Made by a program: the position numbers and the translations under genes. This document shows, piece after piece, positions 7,642-16,671 of a stretch of 64,000 bases of DNA; the first letter of the stretch is position 1; each line of letters opens with the position of its first letter. Under the pieces are notes generated by a model. It was not told where the DNA came from and did no database searches. It was given only the letters and a program-made list of their open reading frames with translations. This DNA is from Sphingomonas azotifigens NBRC 15497 (GTDB lineage: Bacteria; Pseudomonadota; Alphaproteobacteria; Sphingomonadales; Sphingomonadaceae): contig NZ_BCTR01000027.1 in NCBI RefSeq assembly GCF_002091475.1, positions 62,001-126,000 of the forward strand. The letters are read 5' to 3'.

Positions 7642-10083
7642 ATGATCCATCGTCCATCGAACCCATGGTGCCGGGCGCAGCGGCGCGCGCTGCTGGCGGG
7701 CGCTTTGCTGCCCGGCATCTTGATGATGCCGGCGGCGGTGCGGGCGCAGGCTGCGCCGGAAGGGCAGGAAGCCGCGCAGGCCGCACAGGCCGGGCAGGCG
7801 GCGGCCGCAGGCGACGATATCGTCGTCACCGCCAATCGCCAGGCGCAGGTGCTCAGCCGGGTGCCGGCCAGCATCGTCGCGAAGAACCAGGTCGAACTGG
7901 ACAAGCAGGGCGTGCGCTCGATCACCGATCTCGCGCGGCTGACCCCGGGCGTGACCTTCGGGCAAAGCACCACGGCGTTCGGCACCGGCCAGTCGACGAT
8001 CGCGATCCGCGGCGTCGATTCGAGCTCGGGCATCCCGACGACCGGCGTCTATATCGACGATACGCCGGTGCAGACGCGTACCGGCGTCAGCCCCTCGCTC
8101 AGCAATGCCTATCCGCAGGTGTTCGATCTGGATCGCGTGGAAGTGCTGCGCGGGCCGCAGGGCACGCTGTTCGGCAGCGGCTCGGTGGGCGGGGCGGTGC
8201 GCTTCATCTCGCCGGGGCCGGACTATCTTGCGACGAGCCTCTATGGCCGCGCCGAGGTCGCCGCGACCGAGAACGGCGCGCCGAGCTACGAGGTCGGGCT
8301 CGCCGGCGGCACGCCGCTGCAGGAGGACAAGATCGGCCTGCGCGCCAGCGTATGGTATCGCCGCGACGGCGGCTATATCGATCGGCTGGATCGCTTCACC
8401 CAGAAGGTGACGCAGCGCGACATCAACAGCCAGGAGAGCCTTTCCGCGCGCCTCGCCATCGGCTGGAAGGTGACCGACACGCTGACGATCACGCCGTCGC
8501 TGTTCTTCCAGGACCTGCACTATGACGATGGCTCGCGCTATGAACTGGCGACCTCCGATCCGTCGCGCGCGCGCTACAACCTCAGCCTCAACGTGCTGCC
8601 CGAATATCGCAAGGACCGTTTCTATCTGCCGGCGGTCAAGGCGTCGCTGGACTTGGGCGGCATGACCCTGGTCTCGGACACCTCCTATTTCACCCGCACC
8701 ACCCGCTCGGCGAGCGACGATGCGACGCTCAGCCTGGCGATCTATGCCAATATCCCCGATCGCTTCGTGCCGGCCTTTGCCGACTATACGCCGACGACGC
8801 TGAACCACACCAAGCAGAAGGCGTTCACCCAGGAACTGCGGCTGCAGAATGCGAACAGCGGCGCGCGGCTCAACTGGATCGCCGGCCTGTTCTACCAGCA
8901 TTCGAACGTCTACGATCAATATGGCGGCCAGGATCCGCGGCTGCTCGACGTGGTCAACTACAACCAGGTGCAGAACGGCCTGCCGCCCTATGCCTCGCTG
9001 TCGGACAATCCGCAGTTCGGGGTGGAACTGTACCAGGGCAAATATTCCACCTATCAGCGCAACATCCATGTCGACGACCAGAAGGCCGTCTATGCGCAGG
9101 CGGATTACGAGGTCGTCCCGCGCGTGAAACTCACGGCAGGCGCACGCTACACCATCGCCGATTATCGCTACGATGGCTTCACTGCCGGCCCGCTGTTCGC
9201 CACGGCGGGCAAGGTCGACCAGTTGAAGGTGACGAGCCGCACGGTGACCCCGAAATTCGGCATCGCCTTCCAGGCGGACTCGCACAACCTGTTCTACGCG
9301 ACGGCCGCCAAGGGCATTCGCGGGCCGGGCGTGTCGCCGGCGGTGGGCACCAGCTGCGCGGCGGATGCGGCGGCGATCGGCTTCAATCCCGCTGCCTCCA
9401 ACACGATCAACCCGGATTCGGTTTGGAGCTACGAGGCGGGCAGCAAGAACCGCCTGCTCGGCGGCAAGCTGCTGGTCGACGCCTCGGTCTATCGGGTGAA
9501 GTGGAAGAACGTGCAGACGCTGCTGGTGCTGCCGATCTGCCAGCAGCAGGTGATGCTGAACCTCGGCGACGCGCAGGTCGACGGCTTCGATCTGGCGCTT
9601 ACCGTGCGGCCCGCGCCGGGCCTGAGCCTGGGGGCGGCGGTTTCCTATATCGACGCGCGCTACACCACCGACATCCCCGGCGCGGGCGGGACGATCATCC
9701 GCCGCGCGGGCGAGCCGCTGCCGGCGGCACCCTGGTCGGTGCAGCTCAACGGCGAATACAGCCACCCGATCGGCGCGGACGAGCTCTATCTGCGCGGCGA
9801 CTATGCCTATACCAGCCATAACGATACGCCGCTCAACCTCAGCTCGCCGCTGGTCGATCCGGCGCTGCCGCGCGCGCCTGCGACGTCGCTGCTCAATCTG
9901 CGCCTCGGCATGCGGCTGAAGACCGAGCAGAAGGACAGCATCGACCTGAGCCTGTTCGTCAACAATGTGACCGACAGCCATCCGGTGCTGGCGCTGTACC
10001 ACGACACGCTGGCATCGACCCGGTATCGCGCCGCGACGTTCCGCCCGCGCACGATCGGGCTGACGGCGACGTTCCGCCGCTGA
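7642..10083 (+). CDS. TonB-dependent outer membrane receptor 1
   Basis: The protein is 813 aa. A signal peptide ends near VRAQA; a TonB-box-like DDIVVTANR follows at about 55-63. The plug domain contains TPGVTFG, SIAIRGVDSS-type and DRVEVLRGPQGTLFGSGSVGGAVRF sequences, and the long beta-barrel ends in FRR. It is a ligand-gated outer-membrane transporter of the group that sphingomonads use for siderophores, vitamins and hydrophobic carbon sources; the substrate cannot be read from sequence. GGAGG lies shortly before the ATG. It ends just before a strong hairpin terminator that it shares with the converging DUF4185 gene. Confidence 0.93.
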   Translation: MIHRPSNPWCRAQRRALLAGALLPGILMMPAAVRAQAAPEGQEAAQAAQAGQAAAAGDDIVVTANRQAQVLSRVPASIVAKNQVELDKQGVRSITDLARLTPGVTFGQSTTAFGTGQSTIAIRGVDSSSGIPTTGVYIDDTPVQTRTGVSPSLSNAYPQVFDLDRVEVLRGPQGTLFGSGSVGGAVRFISPGPDYLATSLYGRAEVAATENGAPSYEVGLAGGTPLQEDKIGLRASVWYRRDGGYIDRLDRFTQKVTQRDINSQESLSARLAIGWKVTDTLTITPSLFFQDLHYDDGSRYELATSDPSRARYNLSLNVLPEYRKDRFYLPAVKASLDLGGMTLVSDTSYFTRTTRSASDDATLSLAIYANIPDRFVPAFADYTPTTLNHTKQKAFTQELRLQNANSGARLNWIAGLFYQHSNVYDQYGGQDPRLLDVVNYNQVQNGLPPYASLSDNPQFGVELYQGKYSTYQRNIHVDDQKAVYAQADYEVVPRVKLTAGARYTIADYRYDGFTAGPLFATAGKVDQLKVTSRTVTPKFGIAFQADSHNLFYATAAKGIRGPGVSPAVGTSCAADAAAIGFNPAASNTINPDSVWSYEAGSKNRLLGGKLLVDASVYRVKWKNVQTLLVLPICQQQVMLNLGDAQVDGFDLALTVRPAPGLSLGAAVSYIDARYTTDIPGAGGTIIRRAGEPLPAAPWSVQLNGEYSHPIGADELYLRGDYAYTSHNDTPLNLSSPLVDPALPRAPATSLLNLRLGMRLKTEQKDSIDLSLFVNNVTDSHPVLALYHDTLASTRYRAATFRPRTIGLTATFRR

Positions 10084-10096
10084 GCGGCGGGGGAGG

Positions 10097-10123
10097 GGGA
10101 GCCGCGTCGCGGGCGCGGCTCCC
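10097..10123. terminator. Bidirectional hairpin terminator
   Basis: Perfect 10-bp inverted arms, GGGAGCCGCG (10097-10106) and CGCGGCTCCC (10114-10123), enclose a 7-base loop and are followed by TTTGTTC on the plus strand. It sits between the converging TonB receptor 1 and DUF4185 genes, 13 bases after the receptor stop, and could end both transcripts. Confidence 0.75.
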
Positions 10124-10128
10124 TTTGT

Positions 10129-11439
10129 TCAGTCGAGCTGAAGGTCGATGCGCTGGGCGTTGCAGGCGAAGCGCGGCATGTAGCGGTGGATGAAATCGAC
10201 CTCCACCGCCGTCTTGGCATGCGGCGTTGCGGCACGCTCGATCGCGGCCTGCATCAGTGCCTCGTCGCGGCCGAAGTCGCGAATGCCGGCGAGGTCCGCC
10301 CACAGGATCCACAGCGAGCGCCCGTCGCGCGCGATCCAGCCCGGCACGATCTGCGGCGCATAGGCGCGGGCCTGCGCCTCGCCGCCCGGCGTCCAGGCGG
10401 CATCCGCATGGATCTGGCGCCAGGGTCCCCAGGGCGTGTCGCTCACCCAGAAGCCGAAATAGCTGGGCTTGCCGAACTCGGTGCCGTCGGGCGCGCAACC
10501 GATCCCGGCGCTGGTCATCATGTAGAGGCCGAGCGCCTGGTTGTAGGCGATGCTGGGCAGCCAGGATTCGACCACCAGATCGCCGGGGAACAGGTTGGTC
10601 GTGTTGACCCAGCCGGCGAGGAAGCGATGGACCACGGCGCGGTCGGCCATCGCGGGGCTCCAGGCGGCACTGCCGTCGCGTCGGTGCCCGGCGAAGAAGC
10701 GATACGCGCTGCGCTCGAGCAACCGGCCCGTCGGCACGCGGGCGAGCACCAGTTCGTTCATCCGTCCGTCGACGCTGCCGTTGACGCTGTAGAGATAGAC
10801 GAAGCCGTCGCGATTGGCGGCATAGCCCGGCCCCATCTGGACGATCGACAGCAGCGAGAAGCAGCCGTCCGGCGCCCCGAAAAAGGCCAGCCGGTCGGCG
10901 GATTGCTCGCCCCAGTCCTCCCAGCGGACGGGCGCGGACCCGTCCTGGTCGTACCAGCTGTGCCCGCCGTCGGGCGAGTGGATCAGCTTGGCGCCGGTCC
11001 AGCGACGCGGGCGATCGGTGGCGCGGTCGAGCGTGCTGAGGAACTGGTAAAGATGGTTGCCGATCGCGATCAGGCCATGGCCGTAATAGGCGGGTGCATC
11101 CTCGGCGCGGGCGGCGCGATCGAGCGCGGGATAGCCGGGGACTTCGCGGAAGCGCGGCGCGCCGGGCGGGCCGGCCACCGCCCAGAGCCGGCTGACATAG
11201 AAGGTCTCCGCCGGCCGTGCCCAGCCCGGGCCGTCATTCACGCCGACGAACTGCACGCCATTGGCGGCAACGGTGGTCTTGTAGCCGTCGCCGATGCCGC
11301 CCAGGCGGAGCAGCCGGTCCGGCCGCGGCGCGATGCCGCGAACCCGCCCCGCCGGGGACTGCGGCACGGCGGCGGCTGGAAGGGCAGCGCTCGCTATTGC
11401 GAGGGCTGCGCCTTGCAGAAGCTCGCGACGGCTGGTCAT
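10129..11439 (-). CDS. Exported DUF4185-like (beta-propeller-type) protein
   Basis: The protein is 436 aa. The N-terminus is Tat-like: SRRELLQG followed by a hydrophobic Ala-rich stretch with cleavage near AVPQ. The body resembles DUF4185 proteins, with repeated Trp/Gly-rich segments such as HSPDGGHSWYDQD, GFVYLYS, WVNTTNLFPGDLV and GFWVSDTPWGPW. These are reminiscent of sialidase/glycosidase five-blade propellers. No catalytic role is established for the family. Facing a TonB receptor and preceding two more exported proteins, it may bind or trim a glycan. The assignment to DUF4185 is by recollection of the pattern. Confidence 0.7.
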   Translation of the reverse strand: MTSRRELLQGAALAIASAALPAAAVPQSPAGRVRGIAPRPDRLLRLGGIGDGYKTTVAANGVQFVGVNDGPGWARPAETFYVSRLWAVAGPPGAPRFREVPGYPALDRAARAEDAPAYYGHGLIAIGNHLYQFLSTLDRATDRPRRWTGAKLIHSPDGGHSWYDQDGSAPVRWEDWGEQSADRLAFFGAPDGCFSLLSIVQMGPGYAANRDGFVYLYSVNGSVDGRMNELVLARVPTGRLLERSAYRFFAGHRRDGSAAWSPAMADRAVVHRFLAGWVNTTNLFPGDLVVESWLPSIAYNQALGLYMMTSAGIGCAPDGTEFGKPSYFGFWVSDTPWGPWRQIHADAAWTPGGEAQARAYAPQIVPGWIARDGRSLWILWADLAGIRDFGRDEALMQAAIERAATPHAKTAVEVDFIHRYMPRFACNAQRIDLQLD

Positions 11440-11461
11440 GCTCGCCGTCCCGCCGGCCGCG

Positions 11462-12289
11462 TCATTTCTTGCCCGGCTGCGTCGCGGGCTTGGCCGCCTC
11501 GGGCGGATCGCCCTCGGTCTTCATCGAGACGGTGCCGTCCGCATTCACCTTGAACAGCGGATCGACCCGGTCGCAGATATATTCCACGATTTCATAGCCG
11601 TCGTTGCGCTTGTAGCCATAGGTGAAGCTATAGGGCTCGGCGAGCATCAACGGATCGGTGATGGTGATCCGGTCCTCCAGCATGTCCGGCGCGGTCAGGC
11701 GGATGCGCTCCTGGATCTCCATCTGCTTGCTGTGCGGGATCTCGAAGAACTGGGTGTCCTCGCGCACCCCGCGGGTGGTGACGACCAGCGTGTCGCCTTC
11801 CCACTTGCCCACCGAATAGCCGTAATAGGAGGGCGAGACCTCGTCGATCGGCGGCAGCGGCTTGTTGAACAGGATGCGGCGGGTCTGGGTGAGGAATTCC
11901 GCCAGCACCGTCACCTGGCCCGGCGTCTGCAGGATCTGCAGCGGGAAGATCGCCCCCATGATCATTGGCATGCCCTCTGGCGCGCACTGGGTGCTGGGGT
12001 CGACGAGCGGGGTGCCGGCCTTCAGCTTGGCGTCGCGCTCGGCACGCTTCGCCTTCCACTGGCTGGCATAGGGTTCCTTCAGCTTGGGCCCGCCATTGGG
12101 CACCGGCAGCTCGACGAAGGTGTTGTTCTCCCCGGCGAACGGATCGGGGTAGATTTCCCAGGTGCCCATGATGTCGGGCTCCTTGGCAATGGTCTGTGCT
12201 GCCGGCGGCGTGGTCTGGGCGTGCCCGGCGGCGATGGGCAGCGCGGCAAGGCCGATCAGCGCCCATGCGGGCGCGCTGGCGAATTTCAT
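11462..12289 (-). CDS. Secreted hypothetical protein
   Basis: The protein is 275 aa with a Sec signal peptide (MKFASAPAWALIG, cleavage near GHA-Q). The mature protein has a short GTWEIYPDPFAGE block and an immunoglobulin/lipocalin-like pattern of alternating strands (GYSVGKWEGDTLVVTTRG, RIRLTAPDMLEDRITITDP, YKRNDGYEIVEYICDR). The segment WEGDTLVVTT...G is typical of small secreted proteins next to DUF6152 genes. No function is assigned. The start is supported by GGAGAAG six bases upstream; the longer in-frame extension overlaps the coding end of the DUF6152 gene and is rejected. Confidence 0.75.
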   Translation of the reverse strand: MKFASAPAWALIGLAALPIAAGHAQTTPPAAQTIAKEPDIMGTWEIYPDPFAGENNTFVELPVPNGGPKLKEPYASQWKAKRAERDAKLKAGTPLVDPSTQCAPEGMPMIMGAIFPLQILQTPGQVTVLAEFLTQTRRILFNKPLPPIDEVSPSYYGYSVGKWEGDTLVVTTRGVREDTQFFEIPHSKQMEIQERIRLTAPDMLEDRITITDPLMLAEPYSFTYGYKRNDGYEIVEYICDRVDPLFKVNADGTVSMKTEGDPPEAAKPATQPGKK

Positions 12290-12414
12290 GCATCTTCTCC
12301 CGTTCGGATCATTCGCGTGCCGGCCGGGCCTTTCCGGGCGGAGCGTGTGGGCGGCCGGCAGTTTGCCCGTGCCGCCATGGCGGGCGACGGCACGGCGCGT
12401 GCCATCGCCTTCGG

Positions 12415-12813
12415 TCACCAGGCGCTGAGCGTCTTGCCGTCGGCAAGGGTGACCGTCTTGAGCATCCCGCCCGGCTTGCCGGTGCGCAGCGGATAATAGG
12501 TGATGCCCACCGCGTCGCCCGGCTTCACCGTGTTCACCTTCCACCCGGCGCGGGTCATCATGTTGGTGCTGTTGCATTCCAGCACGTAGCGGGTGGTCGT
12601 CGCCCCGGTCTTCACGTCGACGACGATGAAGGAATGCGGGTTGGTCCAGTGGAATTCGCTGATCGTGCCCTTCGCGTTCAGGATCTTGGTCTGATCGAAC
12701 ATGGCGAAGGAATGGTGCGCCAGCGCCGGCGAACTCGCTGCGGCGAGCGCGACCAGCCCGGTTCCGAACGCCGCCGCCGCCATCGCTACCGACAGATTAC
12801 CACGCTTCTTCAT
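12415..12813 (-). CDS. Exported DUF6152-family protein
   Basis: The protein is 132 aa with a signal peptide ending near ALA-HHSFAMFD. The mature N-terminal His-His followed by FDQTKILNAKGTISEFHWTNPHSFI matches the DUF6152 pattern. An exposed N-terminal histidine pair could bind a metal, but this is inference. AAGGAG precedes the ATG. It is the first gene of a leftward unit of three exported proteins (DUF6152, hypothetical, DUF4185) that faces away from TonB receptor 2. Confidence 0.82.
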   Translation of the reverse strand: MKKRGNLSVAMAAAAFGTGLVALAAASSPALAHHSFAMFDQTKILNAKGTISEFHWTNPHSFIVVDVKTGATTTRYVLECNSTNMMTRAGWKVNTVKPGDAVGITYYPLRTGKPGGMLKTVTLADGKTLSAW

Positions 12814-13227
12814 CCATCCAACTCCTTGTGCATGTTCGTATCGTGCGCGCCGCGGCGCCCTGCGTTCCCCTGCCGGGCGAGGTGCGTCGCGGCCGGAAAA
12901 GATCGCCCAGCATTTGCGGGGCTTCGGCCGGTTCGCGAAGGCGATTACAGTTGTGAAACCGTTACAGCGAGGCGACAACGCCATGGCTTCGGGGGGCGGG
13001 AAGCCGCCGCGATCGGGTCTTGACGTGCGCGACGGTGATCCGACCGGCGCGTCAGAGGGCGCCGCTTGGGCCGAGGTGCCGGTTACGGCGGGGACGCGAA
13101 CCGTTCGCCACTTGCGGCGGCGATTCGACTGCGAAAGGCTCTGCAAGCGGGATGCGCTGGCCGACACGGCGCCCTCTCGCAGCACCGCGTTCGCGATGCG
13201 CGTTCCCCTCCATCATGGGTGCCCAGC
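12814..13227. other. Divergent intergenic region before TonB receptor 2
   Basis: No gene is supported in these 414 bases. They must hold the divergent promoters of the DUF6152 unit and TonB receptor 2. A direct repeat of TTACAG (12945-12950 and 12962-12967) in an otherwise GC-rich stretch recalls the AACTGTT/GTTAC elements in the leader of TonB receptor 1 and is a candidate shared regulator site. Confidence 0.35.
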
Positions 13228-15279
13228 ATGCCGCCTTCCCGAGTCGTCGCTCCCGCCCTTGCCGCGTCGTTCCTCGGCCTGCTCCCTGCAGCAGGGGTCC
13301 AGGCCCAGACCGCCCCATCCCCGCCCCCGGCGGACGTGCAACCCGGCGAGGGGGACCTCGTCGTGTTCGGACGCGGCGAGGCGAAGATCGGCACCGCCCA
13401 GGCCGCGAGCGAAGGCTCGGTCGCGGGATCGGATCTGCTGGTCCGGCCGCTGCTGCGCGTCGCCGAACTGCTCGAGGCCGTGCCGGGCATGATCGCGGCG
13501 CAGCATTCCGGCAGCGGCAAGGCCAACCAATATTTCCTGCGCGGCTTCAACCTCGATCACGGCAGCGACTTCACCACCTATATCGACGATGTGCAGATGA
13601 ACCTGCGCACGCATGGCCATGGCCAGGGCTATCTCGATCTCAACGGGCTCATCCCCGAAATCGTCGCGCGCGAGGATTACCGCAAAGGCCCCTATCGTGC
13701 CGATGGCGGCGACTTCGCGATGGCGGGGGCCGCCTATATGCAGACGATCGCGCGCTACGATCGGCCCTGGGTCTCGATCGAAGGCGGCAGCTATGGCTGG
13801 CGACGGATGGCTGCGGGCGGGTCGGTAAAGCTCGGCCCGGGGGAACTCACGCTGGTGGGGCAGGCCAAGGCCTATGACGGGCCCTGGCAGCTGCCCGAGC
13901 ATTTGCGGCACGTCTCCGCCTTCGCCAAATATGCGGCGCCGACGGGCCTGGGGGCGCTGGAGGTGACGCTGCACGGCTATCGCGGCACCTGGCGGCCGAC
14001 CGAGCAGATCCCGGAGGCGATCATCGGCACGGCGATCTGCCCGGATCGCTATTGCGCGCCCGATCCCACCGCCCGCGGCGAGACGACGCGCTTCGTCGGC
14101 AATGTGCGACTGCAGGGGGATGGCTATCGGCTCAATGCCTATGCGCAATATTATGACTGGTCGATGTATTCGAACCCGACCTTCGCCCAGACCGATCCCG
14201 CCGCGCCCGATTATGGCAGGAGCGCCCAGATCTTCCAGTTCGACCGGCGCTGGATCTTCGGGCTGAAGGGCGAGAAGCGGTGGCGCCTCGGGGACACGCT
14301 CAACTTCGTTGCCGGGACCGAAAATCGCTATGACGACATTCCGAAAGTCGGCGTCTACCACACCGCCGATCGCGCCCCGGTGGCGAGCCTGGGCGCCTAT
14401 CGCGTTCGCGAGGCTTCGGCGGCGGGCTATGGCGAAATCGTGTGGAAGCCGGTTTCGGGCCTGCGCCTGACGGGTGGCGTGCGCGGCGACTATTACCATT
14501 ATGCCGTCTTCGCCCGCGATGCACCGGCGCAGGCGCTGGGACAGGGTAGTGGCGATCAGGCGCTGCTCTCGCCAAAGGCGGGCATCGCCTATGCCGTGGC
14601 GCCGTTTCTGGAACTCTATGCCAATTGGGGGCGGGGCTTCCATTCGAACGATGCGCGCGGCGCCGTATCCGCCGCAAGCGTGCCGATCCTGTCGCGCGGC
14701 AGCGGGCACGAACTGGGCGTGCGGTTCCAGCGCCCCAACCTCACGCTGACGGCGACCTATTGGTGGCTCGACCTGCAGAGCGAGCTGCGCTTCGTCGGCG
14801 ATTCGAACACGGTCGAGCCGACCGGCGCATCTCGCCGGCATGGCTATGAACTGGTCGGCTTCTGGCGTCCGCTCCCCTGGCTGGCGCTCGATGCGAACTA
14901 CACGGCCAGCCACGCGCGCTATGCCGATGGCAGCTATATTCCCAATGCCTTCGAAAATGCCGCACAGCTGGGGGTATCGGCGGTTTCGCGCCGGTTCGAC
15001 GCGAGCATCCGCTTGCGGCACCTCGGCCCCTATCCCCTCCTCACCGACAACAGCGTGCGCGACAAGGGCAGCAGCGTCGTCAATCTGCGCGCGGCGTGGA
15101 AGCCGGGCCGCGTCCAGCTCTATGCCGAACTGCTCAACCTGTTCGACAGCCACGACAAGGACATCGCGTATTACTACACCTATTTCGTGCCGGCGGTGAT
15201 GGCTGCGCCGGCCGATGGTCGGCTGAGCCGGGTGGTGGAACCGCGGACGTTGCGGGCGGGCGTGCGGTATCAATTCTAG
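13228..15279 (+). CDS. TonB-dependent outer membrane receptor 2
   Basis: The protein is 683 aa from the ATG at 13228, chosen because a standard signal peptide (MPPSRVVAPALAASFLG, cleavage near VQAQ) begins there; the 54-residue extension in frame is Arg-rich and unlikely. The plug segment contains QYFLRGFNLDHGSDFTTYID and REDYRKGPYRADGGDFAMAG, a pattern found in a distinct TonB-receptor group. The barrel runs to a C-terminal RYQF. The substrate is unknown. It is paired with divergent genes for exported DUF proteins. Confidence 0.9.
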   Translation: MPPSRVVAPALAASFLGLLPAAGVQAQTAPSPPPADVQPGEGDLVVFGRGEAKIGTAQAASEGSVAGSDLLVRPLLRVAELLEAVPGMIAAQHSGSGKANQYFLRGFNLDHGSDFTTYIDDVQMNLRTHGHGQGYLDLNGLIPEIVAREDYRKGPYRADGGDFAMAGAAYMQTIARYDRPWVSIEGGSYGWRRMAAGGSVKLGPGELTLVGQAKAYDGPWQLPEHLRHVSAFAKYAAPTGLGALEVTLHGYRGTWRPTEQIPEAIIGTAICPDRYCAPDPTARGETTRFVGNVRLQGDGYRLNAYAQYYDWSMYSNPTFAQTDPAAPDYGRSAQIFQFDRRWIFGLKGEKRWRLGDTLNFVAGTENRYDDIPKVGVYHTADRAPVASLGAYRVREASAAGYGEIVWKPVSGLRLTGGVRGDYYHYAVFARDAPAQALGQGSGDQALLSPKAGIAYAVAPFLELYANWGRGFHSNDARGAVSAASVPILSRGSGHELGVRFQRPNLTLTATYWWLDLQSELRFVGDSNTVEPTGASRRHGYELVGFWRPLPWLALDANYTASHARYADGSYIPNAFENAAQLGVSAVSRRFDASIRLRHLGPYPLLTDNSVRDKGSSVVNLRAAWKPGRVQLYAELLNLFDSHDKDIAYYYTYFVPAVMAAPADGRLSRVVEPRTLRAGVRYQF

Positions 15280-15781
15280 GCGGCTGGCGTCTGACGCTGT
15301 GCGCCCGTGTCAGGCTGCGAGAATATGTCGTCGAGGATCATGATTGCAGCCGCCGGCGTTGTCGATCTCCCGGCGGCAGATGGGTGGGACCGTGTCGCGC
15401 AGCCGGTGGTGGGCAGGGGGGAGCCGGGTCGGGCGGCGGCGATATCCAGCGTTTGCGCGGGCAGTCTTGGCAGCAGACGTGCTTCGTGATGGACCTGTTG
15501 CCCCCGCCGCGCAGGGCTATCGCATGCGGCTGGGGTAGCAGCACGCGTCGGTGCACACCAGCAGCGGATCAACGCGCGCCGCGCGTAGTCGCGCCAGCGT
15601 TCGGCTCAGGGCGGCCAGCAGGTTCATGTCGATGCGGATCACCGGGCGACGGTACCGCCGATTGGCGTGCCTCGATAGGCGACGGATGCAAGGATAGATT
15701 GCATCTGTTGCGCCTTTCCGAGGGGCAAGCCGCGCCGCTGGTAGCGGCGTCCTCGACCCGCGCTTCGTGAAGGTCCGGATT

Positions 15782-15904
15782 TTAGAAGAGCAAGCCGCAA
15801 AGCCAAAAGGCTGCAGCGAGGCAAGCGAGCGGTATGATCCCCATCATGGCGCAACGGATGTCTGCCATATCGATCCAACGCGCGGCACCGACTCTTTTCA
15901 GCAT
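15782..15904 (-). CDS. Candidate 40-residue membrane peptide
   Basis: A short frame encodes MLKRVGAARWIDMADIRC followed by a roughly 20-residue hydrophobic helix rich in Ile, Leu, Ala and Cys, ending LCGLLF. AGGAGAGG (15909-15916 on the complementary strand) lies four bases before the ATG, a near-ideal ribosome binding site in a region otherwise lacking genes. A 7-bp-arm hairpin (GGCACCA/TGGTGCC) sits about 37 bases upstream of the start. A small membrane protein or type I toxin-like peptide is possible; no family is recognised. Confidence 0.45.
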   Translation of the reverse strand: MLKRVGAARWIDMADIRCAMMGIIPLACLAAAFWLCGLLF

Positions 15905-15940
15905 ATCGCCTCTCCTGGCCACGGATCGTGTGATCTCTTT

Positions 15941-15966
15941 GGCACCACACGCATGCGGATGGTGCC
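15941..15966 (-). promoter_or_regulatory. Hairpin in the leader of the 40-residue ORF
   Basis: Inverted arms GGCACCA (15941-15947) and TGGTGCC (15960-15966) enclose a 12-base loop that itself contains the palindrome CGCATGCG. It lies upstream of the small ORF start on the same strand. It could be an operator, an attenuator or a terminator of unseen upstream transcription. Confidence 0.3.
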
Positions 15967-16671
15967 GTGATGGAGCGGGCACTGCCGTATACGCAGCCAC
16001 ATATATTCCATATTCGCCAGGCGGTGGGGAGGCCGGCGCTCAAAAATCACATTTGCGATACAGGATGCCAAGTGTCCGGAATCAGGACCGTACTCCCGCG
16101 GGCGCAGACCGAGCCAAATGATGCACCATGGTCGCTCGGCGAGCAGTGGTCGACGCGCTTCTCGCAACAGTCGAAGACCGGTTCGGCCGCGGGCGCCGAA
16201 CAGGAACGCGCAGGCCTTTTCTTGCGGATCGAGCTCGGAGTCTCTGACGGATATAGCATTTGCGCCGGATCAGCGATCTAAAAGACTACCCCACCATCGG
16301 TCGCGGAGATCGGCCCGCGTGCGCTCGCTTCGATCAGCTGCGCGCACGGGGCGCACTGAGATGCGCCTGATTGCCGCGGCGGCGCCTCGGATCGATCATT
16401 CCGACCGGGCAGGCGCGCTGCGATTCCACTGCCTCGGATCTCCAAAGGAAGTGTCGGTTCGATGCCAGAGCGATGCGCCTTTGGCGAGCTTGTGTCCCAA
16501 ATATCGTATGCGTGATGTCACTTTGGGATGCGCATGATTGACGGAACAATCGTCCCGCGATACCAATTTCGAACTTCCGCTTGATAAAAAATTGCCCCGG
16601 GCAAAGCGATGACGCTTGAACAGGGACTAGCATGATAGAGGGGCGGGAGGCGCTTTTGGGAGAGGAAAAGA

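Larger units (their letters stand above)
15280..16671. other. Gene-poor boundary region
   Basis: Nearly 1.4 kb separates TonB receptor 2 from the catabolic island. Open frames here are short, mutually overlapping and Arg/Ser-rich, and none resembles a known protein. One 40-residue frame (15782-15904, minus strand) is credible and listed separately. The section nearest receptor 3 is AT-richer, with TTGACG at 16538 and a weak TACCAA 17 bases later. The region may be an old insertion junction or hold small RNAs; neither can be shown. Confidence 0.4.

Noticed and set aside
7579-10002. An 807-residue minus-strand frame opposite TonB receptor 1
   Set aside because: The receptor is unmistakable on the plus strand; the antisense frame has no recognisable domain and is His/Arg-rich.
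15517-15627. A 36-residue minus-strand frame (MNLLAALSRTLARLRAARVD and a Cys-rich end)
   Set aside because: It reads plausibly as a small protein but lacks a ribosome site and any recognised relative, so it is not called.
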